From CAVQJU01 sp963754955 (GTDB lineage Bacteria > Acidobacteriota > Vicinamibacteria > Vicinamibacterales > CAVVIG01), in NCBI GenBank assembly GCA_963754955.1, contig CAVWHY010000012.1:248001-312000 (forward strand): 64,000 nucleotides of DNA. The letters run 5' to 3'. Under the pieces are notes generated by a model. The model was not told the origin of the DNA, searched no databases, and saw only the letters and a list, made by a program, of their open reading frames with translations. The position numbers and the translations under genes were made by a program. The first letter of the stretch is position 1. The number at the start of each line of letters is the position of its first letter. Shown in pieces: positions 15,707 through 24,505 of the stretch.

Positions 15707-16759
15707 TCACGTGATGATCATCGCGTCGCCGTAGCTGTAGAACCGGTAGCCGCCCGCGATTGCCGCCGCATACGCGGCCCGCACGGGGCCGGTCCCGGCA
15801 AACGCCGAAACCAGCATCAGCAGCGAGGATCGCGGCAGGTGGAAGTTGGTCAGGAGTCCCTCGACGATTCGAAAGGCAAATCCCGGGTAGATGAAAAGGT
15901 CTGTCGTCCCGGTTCCGGCGTCGAGACGCCCGCCCGCGGCCGCAGCCGCCTCGAGCGTCCGCGTCGTCGTCGTCCCCACGGCGATGACGCGACGGCCTTC
16001 TTCTCTCGCGCGGTTGATAGCCCGGGCCGCCGCCTCGGAGATCGTGTATTGCTCGGCGTCCATCCGGTGATCCTCGATGCGGTCGACGCGGACGGGCTGA
16101 AACGTCCCGTAGCCGACGTGCAGCGTGATTTCCGCGATGTCGATGCCGCGCGCGGCGAGCGACGCGTTGAGCGCGGGCGTGAAGTGCAGGCCGGCGGTGG
16201 GGGCCGCCACCGAACCGCGCTCCCGGGCGAACACTGTTTGATAGCGCTCGCGATCCGTGGGGCGGTCGTCACGCTTGATGTAGGGCGGCAGGGGGATGTG
16301 TCCGATCGATTCGATCGCGTCGTCGACCGATCCGCCGTCTTCGCGCCAGAGGCGAATGGTCCGGCGGCCGTAGAAGTGGTGCTCGACAACCTCGCCTAAA
16401 AGGGGCGCGGGGCCGTCGAAGATCACGCGCGCACCGGGCCGAAGCTTCTGCCCGGGGTGCATGAGCGCCTGCCAGAGCTCCCCTGCCTCCCCCGCAAGTG
16501 TCCGCCCGATGAGGAGACACTCCACCGCGCCTCCGCTCGGCACGCGGCGGCCCAGCAGCCGCGCGGGAAAGACGCGCGTGTTGTTGACGACCACGAGATC
16601 GCCTTCGCGCAGAACGTGCGGGAGGTCGGAGATGGCGCCGTGGGCGATACGGCCCGTGCGGCGATCGAGTTGAAGGAGCCGCGACTCGCCGCGCTGCGCG
16701 ACGGGTTCCTGCGCGATGAGTTCCGGCGGGAGTTCGAAATCGAACTCGCGGGTGTCCAC
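15707..16759 (-). CDS. queA: S-adenosylmethionine:tRNA ribosyltransferase-isomerase QueA
   Basis: QueA adds the ribosyl part of SAM to preQ1 in tRNA to form epoxyqueuosine. The 350-residue product has FDFELPPELIAQEPV, SRLLQLDR, DLVVVNNTRVFPARL, AAPTAGLHFTP, ITLHVGYGTFQPVR and TNFHLPRSSLLMLVSAFAG, all characteristic. The GTG at 16759 is chosen for the canonical N-terminus (VDTREFDFEL); the frame continues upstream as GNAT-gene shadow. Together with queC and queE it shows the cell makes queuosine, although the genes are far apart. Confidence 0.97.
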   Translation of the reverse strand: MDTREFDFELPPELIAQEPVAQRGESRLLQLDRRTGRIAHGAISDLPHVLREGDLVVVNNTRVFPARLLGRRVPSGGAVECLLIGRTLAGEAGELWQALMHPGQKLRPGARVIFDGPAPLLGEVVEHHFYGRRTIRLWREDGGSVDDAIESIGHIPLPPYIKRDDRPTDRERYQTVFARERGSVAAPTAGLHFTPALNASLAARGIDIAEITLHVGYGTFQPVRVDRIEDHRMDAEQYTISEAAARAINRAREEGRRVIAVGTTTTRTLEAAAAAGGRLDAGTGTTDLFIYPGFAFRIVEGLLTNFHLPRSSLLMLVSAFAGTGPVRAAYAAAIAGGYRFYSYGDAMIIT

Positions 16760-16782
16760 GCCCGCGAGTGTACGCCAGAGCC

Positions 16783-17421
16783 TCAGTGCACCAGTTGTTC
16801 GGGCGGAAGCGCTCTCACGGGCCCCCGCTCGTCCCCGAGAATCGTCCAGAGCGCCTGATCGAGGTAGACGCCGTTTCGGAGGAACGAACGCTGCAGGATC
16901 CCTTCCTGCGTCGCGCCGAGCTTGTGCAGCGCGCCGTTGCCGCGGCCGTTCTGGAGCGCCGCGCGCGCTTCGAGCCGGTGCACGTCGACCACATCGAACA
17001 CGAACGCGAGAATGAGCTCGGCGGCGTCCATGAAGAGGCCGCTGCCCCAGTGCTCGCCGCTCAGGGCGAAGCCCCATTCCGCGATGTCGAACGCGGGCTG
17101 AAGGGCCCTCACCTGGAACAGGCCGACGACCGTATCGGTGTCTTTCAACGTGATCCCGAACGCGAACGACTGTCCGGCTTCACGCTGGCGCTGCGTCCAC
17201 GCGACGAACTTCTCGAACCCGCCCAGCGTCGGCGGAGGCGGCGAAATCAGGCGCGTGACGTCCGGCGAGCCGAACGCGGTCAGCAGCGCCGGCGCATCCG
17301 ACGCGCGCAGTTCGCGAAGGGCAACAACCGCGCCCTGCAGAACCGGCAGGCCGATGCGCCAGCCGCGAGACGATGGCGTCCGGCTCGGACCGGCCGACGG
17401 CGTCACAGTGGAAGGAAACAT
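16783..17421 (-). CDS. GNAT family N-acetyltransferase (RimJ/RimL-like)
   Basis: A 212-residue acyl-CoA N-acyltransferase. The fold is seen as VVALRELRASDAPALL, then FGITLKDTDTVVGLFQVRAL, AEWGFALSGEHWGSGLFMDAAELILAFVFD (the acetyl-CoA loop region) and HRLEARAALQNGRGNGALHKLGATQEGILQRSF. This order resembles ribosomal-protein acetyltransferases, but the substrate is unknown. It lies 23 bp upstream of queA and 23 bp downstream of the subtilase. Confidence 0.88.
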   Translation of the reverse strand: MFPSTVTPSAGPSRTPSSRGWRIGLPVLQGAVVALRELRASDAPALLTAFGSPDVTRLISPPPPTLGGFEKFVAWTQRQREAGQSFAFGITLKDTDTVVGLFQVRALQPAFDIAEWGFALSGEHWGSGLFMDAAELILAFVFDVVDVHRLEARAALQNGRGNGALHKLGATQEGILQRSFLRNGVYLDQALWTILGDERGPVRALPPEQLVH

Positions 17422-17444
17422 CTCGACCCGCGATTCGGTGGCCG

Positions 17445-19527
17445 TTACCGTGCCCCCAGCATCCCGGTCGACGTGCCCCAGACGATGTTATCGAGGTCCG
17501 CTTCGGTGCCCCAGACGATGTTGTCGTCGTCGGATGTGCCCCAGACGATGTTGTCATCGTCGTAGGAGGTGCCGCCGACAACACTTCCGCTGCGGGTCGT
17601 GCCCCAGATGATGTTGTCGTCGCCGTCCCATGTGCCCCAGATGATGTTGTCCTGATCATCGTAGGTGCCCCAGACGATGTTGTCTTCGTCCATGGTTCCC
17701 CAGATGATGTTGTCGTCGTCGGTGCCCCAGATGATGCTCTTGCCCTTGGTGCGCTGGCCGATGATGCGATTCTCCCAGACGAGATGGGTGCCCCAGATGA
17801 TGTTGTCATCTCTACCCGACGTGCCCCAGACGACGTCCCCGTTCTTCACGATCACGCGGGTGCCCCAGACGATGTTCGACCTCCAGATGATGTTCTTGCT
17901 CCAGAGCTTGTTGTGGCTGCCCCAGACGATATTCGAGCCCCAGACAATGTTCTTGAAGTAGATCATCTGGCCGCCGAGAACCGCGTTGTCCCAGAGGATG
18001 ATCGCGGACCACGGATTCTGCACGCCGCCGATCGTGGTGTAGCCGGGCACGCCGCTCGCCAGCCACCACGAATTCATCCGCGCGCCGGTGTCGATCGCGC
18101 CGGCGAGCGCAACGGCGCCCCCCGCGTTCACCTCGCCGGCTCCCTGGGTCAGGTAGTCGGCGCCGGGCAGCCTGATGGCCGTGTACTCCACGATCGCCTT
18201 GACGGCGTTCGGCGTCAGCGCGCCGTTCGCGTCGAGTACCGAGGGCGGCCACGCCCGCCGTGATCGGGGCGGCCATGCTCGTGCCCGTCAGTTCCAGCAT
18301 CGGGTGGCCGTTCACGGCCTGCCTGTTGTTCGGCAGGTTCGTGTAGAGATACGACGAGGTATCCGTGTCGGACACGAGGTGCACGCCCGGCGCCACGACG
18401 TCGGGCTTCGCCAGGGCGTCGAACCACGTCGGCCCGCGCGAACTGAACGCGGCGACGCTGTCGCCGTCGCGCGTGATCGAATTCTTCGTATCCACCGCCC
18501 CGACCGCGATCGACGAGGGCGCGTTGGCCGGCGAGTTGATGCCGGTGTAGCCGGATTCGCCGTCAGCGTTCTGATCCAGCCCGTTGTTGCCGGCCGCGAC
18601 AACCACCACGATTCCGGCCTTGACCGCGCGCTCGACAGCCTGCACGAGCGGGTCGAACTTGGCCGGCGAGTAGATGGGATGGCCGAGCGACAGGTTGATG
18701 ACCTTCACCCGGAGCGTCCGATTGTGGGCAATGACGTACTCGATCGCCTTGATCACCAGGCTCGTCGTGCCCTGGCCCTGCGCGTCGAGCACCTTGAGTG
18801 CCACGAACTTGACGGCCGGCGCGACACCCTGGTGTTCGTAGTTCGACAGCACGCCTGCGCTGCCGAGTAGGCCGGCCACATGCGTGCCGTGCCCGAAGTC
18901 GTCGTACGGCGCCGGCTGGCTCGGCAGGCCGTTCGTCAGGTTCGTGAAGTCGTAGAAGCCCGCGACGCGCGACAGCGGGAGATCCGCGTTCGGCGACAGA
19001 CCGGAATCGATCACCGCGACGACCACGCCGTCGCCGTTGATGCTGCCCGGGGCCGCGACATTACTGAGGCCGAGCGTTTGACGCAAGACGTTGGTCGAGC
19101 CCACGCCCGCCGCCGCAATGGGGCCGATTGTGAGCGGCGCCGGCGTCACGGGCGTCGCGACATTGTGCCGCGAGCGGCCTGCGCCGACCGCGCGCACAAT
19201 CGCGTCCGCGGACACCGACTGCACCCAGGGATCCTTGGCCAGCTGCATGACGTCTTCGCTGTGGACAACCGCGGTCAGCGCGTCGCCCTCGGTCTCGTCC
19301 GTGACGATGTCGCCGTGGTCAGACAGGGCTTTCCGGATATCGCCCCGATGGCCGGGGGCCGTCAGCACGATAACGCGCTGGGCCGTCGCACCCTTCCGGA
19401 GCGCGGCACGCAGCGAGCGGTCTATTTTTGAAGCGGGAGAGGCATCCTGCGCACCGACCGACGTCACGCCGACGAACGCGAGAAGCCCGGTAAGAACTAG
19501 GGAATACACACGACGGGTATCAATCAC
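17445..19527 (-). CDS. Secreted subtilisin-like serine peptidase (S8) with NIVWGT repeat tail, interrupted by a frameshift
   Basis: The gene starts with GTG at 19527: signal peptide (about 1-26), an inhibitor-I9-like propeptide (to about 110), then an S8 domain with D174 in VIDSGLS, H213 in FGHGTHVAG, oxyanion N314 in AAGNNG and S417 in GTSMAAP. After GVAAL (about 18240) the frame must shift by one base to continue as VLDANGALTPNAVKAIVEYTA, the normal end of the domain; the span is 3n+1 long, so one extra base fits. The C-terminal about 170 residues consist of roughly 15 N[IV][IV]WG[TS] repeats. An AAGG lies upstream of the start. Indel error or a real lesion cannot be told apart. Confidence 0.85.
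17473..17956 (-). repeat. Coding repeat region: about 15 NIVWGT units
   Basis: Within the subtilase C-terminus the peptide words NIVWGS, NIVWGT, NIIWGT, DVVWGT and SIIWGT recur every 8-20 residues, separated by Asp/Glu/Ser-rich linkers of variable length (for example DDD, MDEDN, YDDQD). A few units are degenerate (KNIIWRS, SVVGGT). At DNA level the plus strand shows recurrent GCCCCAGACGATGTTGTC-like words. Confidence 0.9.
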
Positions 19528-19782
19528 GCGCTCAACCTTAGCAATTTGCTCGCAATAGCCCAGCTTGACACGGCAGTCAGCCCGAAGTGCATGAACGGTA
19601 AGGGCATATCGGCATATCTGCGAATTGATGGTCTTTTAGATGACAGGATGGCTTTGTTCTGGATCAGGACAAGCTCTAATTGCTCAGTCTGCGTACTCGT
19701 CCATTCACCTACACTTATGCCTGTATATGACATTGTGGACTAATTCGGCACAGCGGGTTCAAAATAACACACAACTGGCTCT
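19528..19782. other. AT-rich intergenic stretch, no supported gene
   Basis: This 255-bp spacer between the subtilase and the LigD-type gene is visibly lower in GC than its surroundings. Short frames exist on both strands (for example 19546-19743 plus) but none resembles a known protein. It presumably contains the subtilase promoter; I could not place one with confidence. Confidence 0.5.
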
Positions 19783-20706
19783 TTAGACGAACTGACCAAG
19801 ATTAAACCGCCCGCCCGCCCGAAGCAGCGGCTTCCAGAGATCGCCGAGCTTCCTGACCCTGGCTGGCACGTTCTTCATCGTGAAGTCCTCGATCCGGATC
19901 CCCCGCTCAACTTCCTTCCAGGTGACCGGGGTCGACACGGCGGCAGCCTGATGCGGACGCACGGAGTACACGGACGCGAGCGTCCTGCCCCACGCATTCT
20001 GGTTGTAGTCGACGAGCACGCGCCCCGCGGGCCGTTTCGCCACGCGATATTCGGCTGTCATGAGCCGCGGGTTCCGGGACGCCAGCTCGTGGCCGAGGGC
20101 CTTTGCAAACGTCCACACCTCTTTCTGCACGGGGCCTCTCACGATCGGGGTGTAGATGTGCAGTCCCTTCGAGCCGGTCGTCTTCACGACGGACGGCATT
20201 TTCAGCACATCCAGCGCCTCCCGTACGACGAGCCCGGCTTCGAGCACGCGTTCGAACGACGCCCCGGTGCCGGGATCCAGATCGAAGTGCAGGTAGTCGG
20301 GACGGTCGACATCGTCGGCCGGCGCGTACCACTGGTTCAGGTCGATGCAACCCAGGTTCACGACCCATAGCAGCGACGCCAGGTTCTGGATGACCGGGAA
20401 GTCGATGACGTTCCCGGAGCCGTGATCGATCGCGCACGTTTCGATCCACGCGGGACGGGGCGACGGCGCGCGCTTCATGAAGAAGAAGGGCCCGGCCGCC
20501 CCGTGCGGGTAGCGCTTCATGACCATCGCGCGATCCTGGATATGCGGCAGCAGGACGCGCGCGACCGAGGCGTAGTACCGCAGCAGATCGCCTTTGGTCA
20601 GTCCGAGCTCCGGCCAGAAGAGTTTTCGCAGGTTCGTGAGGCGGACGTCCTTCCCCTCCACGCTGAGCACGACGTTGTCTTCCCCGGATGGGATCGCCGT
20701 GGTCAT
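19783..20706 (-). CDS. LigD-type DNA polymerase/primase domain protein
   Basis: A 307-residue stand-alone homologue of the polymerase (PolDom, archaeo-eukaryotic primase) domain of DNA ligase D, which fills ends in bacterial non-homologous end joining. Seen: LTNLRKLFWPELGLTKGDLLRYY, MVMKRYPHG, WIETCAID, LGCIDLNQWYAP, the metal-binding HFDLDPG, VVKTTGSKGLHIYTPI, RVLVDYNQNAWGRTLASVYSVRP and TPVTWKEV. No ligase or phosphoesterase domain is fused and no Ku gene is in the window. It overlaps the upstream hypothetical gene (ATGA). LigD-family membership is clear; the exact role is not. Confidence 0.93.
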   Translation of the reverse strand: MTTAIPSGEDNVVLSVEGKDVRLTNLRKLFWPELGLTKGDLLRYYASVARVLLPHIQDRAMVMKRYPHGAAGPFFFMKRAPSPRPAWIETCAIDHGSGNVIDFPVIQNLASLLWVVNLGCIDLNQWYAPADDVDRPDYLHFDLDPGTGASFERVLEAGLVVREALDVLKMPSVVKTTGSKGLHIYTPIVRGPVQKEVWTFAKALGHELASRNPRLMTAEYRVAKRPAGRVLVDYNQNAWGRTLASVYSVRPHQAAAVSTPVTWKEVERGIRIEDFTMKNVPARVRKLGDLWKPLLRAGGRFNLGQFV

Positions 20707-21311
20707 CAGCTTCGCGGCTTGCCCGGGAGCTTCGGGGGACGCGGACCGTGCCGGACGGCGCCGGCCACCGGGACGTAGTCCAGCTCGACGCCCTCAGTGG
20801 CCTTCCGCAGCAGGAGCCCTCCGCGCGACATGTCGCCGCGCCCGACGAAATCAACCGGGAACCGCAGGCGCTCGCCGAAGATCGCGCCGAGCACGCCGAC
20901 GTACTTGGGCGACGCGATGCTTCCGAGCAGCACCACGTCGCGGGCGCGGCCGATCTCGGCGAGCAGCGATGTCGCGCTCCGTTCGAGCGCGTCCCGGTAG
21001 CGGCTGTTCGCGAGATCGATGTCGCCATCGGCGAACTCGAGGATCGATCCGTGGGTCACGCGTGCGTCGGGGCTCTCGAGCCCCGTGGTCGGCGTGATGA
21101 CGTGGATGTCGCACGGCGCGGCGAAGTGGCGTGCGTAGGTCAGCTTGCCGCGGAAGTAGAGGCTGCTGAAGAACGTGAACACGTCGCCGAGCGGCGCGCC
21201 GCCGGCCGAGCGGAGCTGCGACGCGAGCGGCGTCTGGGAACGGGGCGACAACAGCTGCGCCGCCCGCCGGCCGCGGCAACTCGCTGGAGAGAGGATGAAG
21301 ACCCGATTCAA
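20706..21311 (-). CDS. Conserved hypothetical protein
   Basis: A 201-residue protein of no known function that I recognise only as a recurring uncharacterised type. It starts RVFILSPASCRGRRA, continues APLGDVFTFFSSLYFRGKLTYARHF and HVITPTTGL, and contains VVLLGSIASPKYVGVL, which looks like a Rossmann-like strand and loop. The only sensible start is TTG at 21311, overlapping the fabH stop as TTGA. Its stop overlaps the LigD-type start. It is possibly nucleotide- or substrate-binding; function unknown. Confidence 0.7.
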   Translation of the reverse strand: MNRVFILSPASCRGRRAAQLLSPRSQTPLASQLRSAGGAPLGDVFTFFSSLYFRGKLTYARHFAAPCDIHVITPTTGLESPDARVTHGSILEFADGDIDLANSRYRDALERSATSLLAEIGRARDVVLLGSIASPKYVGVLGAIFGERLRFPVDFVGRGDMSRGGLLLRKATEGVELDYVPVAGAVRHGPRPPKLPGKPRS

Positions 21312-22330
21312 AATCCCCAGCGAAGGAGAACGGCGCCGACGGTGAAGCCGGCCCCGACCGACGCCAGCAGCACGAGGTCGCCTTTCTTGAGACGCCCGGA
21401 GCACACCGCGTCGTTCAGCGCGAGCGGGATGGTGGCTGCGGTCGTGTTGCCGAACTTGTCGATGTTGATGATCATCTTGTCCGCCGCCAGGCCGAGCTTC
21501 TCGGCGGCCGACTCGATGATGCGGCGGTTGGCCTGGTGCGACACGAACAGGTCGAGATCGGACGTCTTGAGGCCGTTGCGCTTGAGAATGCGGTGCGCGA
21601 TTTCTTCCGTCTTGCGGACGGCGAACTTGAAGACGGCGCGCCCGTCCTGCTTGACGTAGTGCATGCGCTTGTCGACGGTGTCGTGCGAGGGCGGGTGCAG
21701 GCTGCCCCCGCCCGGCATGTACAGCGAGTCTCCTCCGCTCCCGTCGATCTCGTGCTCGAAGTCGAGGATCGCGCACTGCTCGTCGTCGGCCGCGGAGACC
21801 ACGACCGCGCCTGCGCCGTCGCCGAAGAGCACGCACGTCGCCCGATCCTGGTAGTCGATGATGCTCGACATCACGTCGGCGCCCACGACGAGCGCGTGTT
21901 CGTGCGCGCCGGTGGCGACGAGCTGGCTGGCGGTGGTCAGCGCGTACGTGAAGGCGGAGCACGCGGCGCTGAGATCGAATCCCCACGCGTGGTGGGCGCC
22001 GATCTTGTGCTGAATCAGGCACGTCGTGCTCGGGAACAGCATGTCCGGCGTGACGGTGCCCGTCACGATGAGGCCGATGTCGTCGGGCGTCAGGCCGGCC
22101 CGGGCAATGGCTTTGAGCGCCGCCTCCTTGCCGAGGTCCGACGTCGCCACGCCGGGCGCCGCGATGTGCCGCTCGCGGATGCCGACGCGCTGCATGATCC
22201 AGTCGTCGGTGGTGTCGACGAGCTTCTCGAGGTCGGCGTTGCTCAGGACATTCGGCGGCACGTACGTCGCCAGCGATCTGATCATCGTCGGCCTGCCGCC
22301 GACACGAGTGTTCTTCCGCGCGCTCACCAC
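21308..22330 (-). CDS. fabH: 3-oxoacyl-[acyl-carrier-protein] synthase III FabH
   Basis: A thiolase-fold enzyme starting fatty-acid synthesis by condensing acyl-CoA with malonyl-ACP. Catalytic residues are visible: Cys124 in LSAACSAF, His in SHQANRR and Asn in KFGNTTAA. Other signatures: DDWIMQRVGIRERH, VTPDMLFPST, VVGADVMSSIIDYQDR and LFGDGAGAVV. GTG starts at 22330/22327 overlap the ruvB stop; an ATG 15 codons in (MIRSLATYVP, 22285) is an alternative closer to the usual N-terminus. It may instead belong to a FabH-like branch acting in secondary lipid synthesis. Confidence 0.93.
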   Translation of the reverse strand: MVSARKNTRVGGRPTMIRSLATYVPPNVLSNADLEKLVDTTDDWIMQRVGIRERHIAAPGVATSDLGKEAALKAIARAGLTPDDIGLIVTGTVTPDMLFPSTTCLIQHKIGAHHAWGFDLSAACSAFTYALTTASQLVATGAHEHALVVGADVMSSIIDYQDRATCVLFGDGAGAVVVSAADDEQCAILDFEHEIDGSGGDSLYMPGGGSLHPPSHDTVDKRMHYVKQDGRAVFKFAVRKTEEIAHRILKRNGLKTSDLDLFVSHQANRRIIESAAEKLGLAADKMIINIDKFGNTTAATIPLALNDAVCSGRLKKGDLVLLASVGAGFTVGAVLLRWGF

Positions 22331-23352
22331 AACCGCGAATCCCTTCTTCGATCGTCAGGGGCCTCGAGCCCGAAATACTGGTACGCCCGCAGCGTCGCCA
22401 CGCGTCCGCGCGGGGTCCGATCGAGAAAGCCGACCTGAATCAGGAACGGCTCGTAGATGTCTTCGATGGCGTCTTTCTCTTCGCTGATGGCGGCGGCGAT
22501 GGTGCCGACGCCCACCGGCCCGCCTCCGAACTTGTCGATGATCGTCCGCAGCAGCTTGCGATCCACTTCGTCGAACCCGTGCTCGTCCACCTCGAGCAGT
22601 TTCAACGCGGCGTGAGTGACGTCGAGGGTGATCGTGCCCGCTGCGCGCACCTGCGCGTAATCGCGAACGCGCCGCAGGAGGCGGTTGGCGATACGCGGCG
22701 TGCCGCGCGACCGCCGTGCGAGCTCGGCCGCGGCGCCCGGCTCGAGCGGCACGGCCAGGATCCGCGCCGACCTCCGGATGATTTCCTCGAGGTCGCGCTC
22801 CGTGTAGAACTCCAGCCGGTGCACGATGCCGAACCGCGCCCGCAGGGGCGAGGTCAGCAGCCCCGCGCGCGTCGTCGCGCCGACGAGGGTGAATTTCTTG
22901 AGCGGCACCTTCACCGATCGGGCGCCGGGGCCCTGACCGATCATGATGTCCAGCTCGTAGTCCTCGAGCGCGGGATACAGAATCTCTTCGATCGTCGCCG
23001 ACATGCGATGAATCTCGTCGATGAACAGCACGTCGTGTTCAGCCAGGTCCGTCAGGATGCCCGCCAGGTCGCCCGGCTTCTCCAGTACCGGCCCTGACGT
23101 CGCGCGGATCGGAACGCCCAGCTCGTTGGCGATCACGTAGGCCAGTGTCGTTTTGCCGAGGCCTGGAGGCCCGTAGAGCAGCACGTGATCGAGCGCCTCG
23201 CCCCGCCTGGTGGCCGCCGTGATCGACACCTGCAGGTTCTCGCGGACGCGATCCTGGCCGATGTAGTCGTCGATGGCGCGCGGACGCAGGCCGACTTCGT
23301 CCTGCGTCTCCTCGTCCACGCGAGCGGCGGTCACAATGCGGTCGTTCGTCAC
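22324..23352 (-). CDS. ruvB: Holliday junction branch migration helicase RuvB
   Basis: The AAA+ motor of the RuvAB complex. The 342-residue product has RPRAIDDYIGQDRVRENL, Walker A GPPGLGKT (61-68), Walker B VLFIDEIHRM, sensor GATTRAGLLTSPLRARFG and the winged-helix C-terminal domain (GGGPVGVGTIAAAI, YEPFLIQVGFLDRTPRGR). It lies after ruvA with a 10 bp gap and before fabH. Confidence 0.98.
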   Translation of the reverse strand: MTNDRIVTAARVDEETQDEVGLRPRAIDDYIGQDRVRENLQVSITAATRRGEALDHVLLYGPPGLGKTTLAYVIANELGVPIRATSGPVLEKPGDLAGILTDLAEHDVLFIDEIHRMSATIEEILYPALEDYELDIMIGQGPGARSVKVPLKKFTLVGATTRAGLLTSPLRARFGIVHRLEFYTERDLEEIIRRSARILAVPLEPGAAAELARRSRGTPRIANRLLRRVRDYAQVRAAGTITLDVTHAALKLLEVDEHGFDEVDRKLLRTIIDKFGGGPVGVGTIAAAISEEKDAIEDIYEPFLIQVGFLDRTPRGRVATLRAYQYFGLEAPDDRRRDSRLW

Positions 23353-23362
23353 GGCAGAGGCG

Positions 23363-23962
23363 TCACTTCGCGACTTCTCTCAGGGCCTGCTTCAGCGTAC
23401 GTTCGAAGCCCGCGTCACGGCCAATCGCCTTCAGGGACGCGTCGACCGCCTTCTCGGCAAGGGGCCGATGATACCCCAGGTTCACGAGCGCGGAGAGCAG
23501 ATCGTCGCGCACGCCGGCTCCCGCGGGCGTGGTGTCGCCGGCCGTCTCCGCGACGCGGGCGCGCGGCAGCCGATCCTTCAACTCGAGCACGATGCGCTCG
23601 GACGTTTTCTTACCGACGCCGGGAATCGCCGTGAGCCGCGCGAGATCGCCCCGCTCGATCGCGGCGACGAGATCGGGGGGCTCGATGCCCGACAAGACGG
23701 CCAGCGCGAGCTTCGGCCCGATGCCGCTGATGCTGATGAGCCGATCGAACAGGTCGAGCTCGAGCGCCGTCGCAAAGCCGTAGAGCGCCAGCGCATCCTC
23801 GCGCACGTGGGTGTGCACGCGTAGCGCGACGTCGGCGCCAGGCTCGCCCAGACCGTAGAAGGTCGACAACGGAACCGCGACGTCGTAGCCGACGCCGCCC
23901 GCCTCGACAATGACCCTTGTCGGCTGTTTCTCGAGGATTCGTCCTCGCAGGTGCGCGATCAC
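23363..23962 (-). CDS. ruvA: Holliday junction DNA helicase subunit RuvA
   Basis: RuvA binds the four-way junction and recruits RuvB. The 199-residue product begins VIAHLRGRILEKQPTRVIVEAGGVGYDV (OB domain), has two helix-hairpin-helix motifs (SGIGPKLALAVLSG and PGVGKKTSERIVLELKDRL) and a C-terminal RuvB-binding domain with LLSALVNLGYHRPLAEKAV. The GTG at 23962 overlaps the ruvC stop as GTGA and matches the family N-terminus. Confidence 0.97.
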   Translation of the reverse strand: MIAHLRGRILEKQPTRVIVEAGGVGYDVAVPLSTFYGLGEPGADVALRVHTHVREDALALYGFATALELDLFDRLISISGIGPKLALAVLSGIEPPDLVAAIERGDLARLTAIPGVGKKTSERIVLELKDRLPRARVAETAGDTTPAGAGVRDDLLSALVNLGYHRPLAEKAVDASLKAIGRDAGFERTLKQALREVAK

Positions 23963-24505
23963 GGCCGGTAATGGCGCCAGCTGGTCGCCGATTTCGGCGA
24001 CCGCGCGGCGGCCAGGACATTCGCCACGTGGGGCGGTCCCTGCGCATGCACGTGGCAGATGGCCACCGCGAGCGCGTCGGCGGCGTCGTGCGGCGAGGGC
24101 ACCGCCGTCAGTCCGAGCAGCAGCTTGATCATCTGCTGGACCTGCGTCTTCTCGGCGCGTCCGTAGCCGACCACGGCGCGCTTGATTTCCGCCGGCGTGT
24201 ACTCGAACACCGCCACGCCCGCCTCGACCGCCGCCAGCATGGCCACGCCGCGCGCGTGCCCGAGCTTCAGCGCGCTGCGCACGTTGGTCGAATAGAACAG
24301 GTTTTCGATCGCGACCGAATCGGGACGGCACTCCGCCAGCAGCGCGGCGAGGCGCGTGTGGATGACCAGGAGCTTTTCAGGAAACGTCGCGTTGGGCGGT
24401 GCGCTGATGGCCCCGCACATGACCATGCGGTGCCGCGACCCGATCGGTCTCGACGCAGCCGTAACCGGTGCGCTCGGAACCGGGGTCGATCCCGAAAATC
24501 TTCAC
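23959..24505 (-). CDS. ruvC: Holliday junction resolvase RuvC, interrupted by a +1 frameshift
   Basis: RuvC cuts Holliday junctions moved by RuvAB. From GTG at 24505 (overlapping the yebC stop as GTGA) the frame reads VKIFGIDPGSERTGYGCVETDR, the expected N-terminus with the first catalytic Asp. Near 24438-24446 the frame must move one base to continue as SRHRMVMCGAISAPPN and onwards through IENLFYSTNVRSALKLG, EYTPAEIKRAVVGYGRAEK and SPHDAADALAVAICH (remaining acidic residues). The whole span is 3n+1 long, consistent with a single inserted base. A shorter protein starting at an internal ATG (24426) would lack the first catalytic Asp. An assembly error is the simplest reading. Confidence 0.9.

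Noticed and set aside
17473..17956. CRISPR-like look of repeated GCCCCAGACGATGTTGTC words
   Set aside because: Spacing is short and irregular, words are degenerate, and in frame they encode NIVWGT peptide repeats of the subtilase.
20706..22022. Long 438-codon minus-strand frame ending at 20706
   Set aside because: Its first two thirds are a shadow of fabH with Arg-rich sequence; only the part from the TTG at 21311 looks like a real protein.
24436..24448. Programmed frameshifting in ruvC as an established mechanism
   Set aside because: No slippery site plus stimulator of a known type is evident; kept only as a remote alternative to sequence error.
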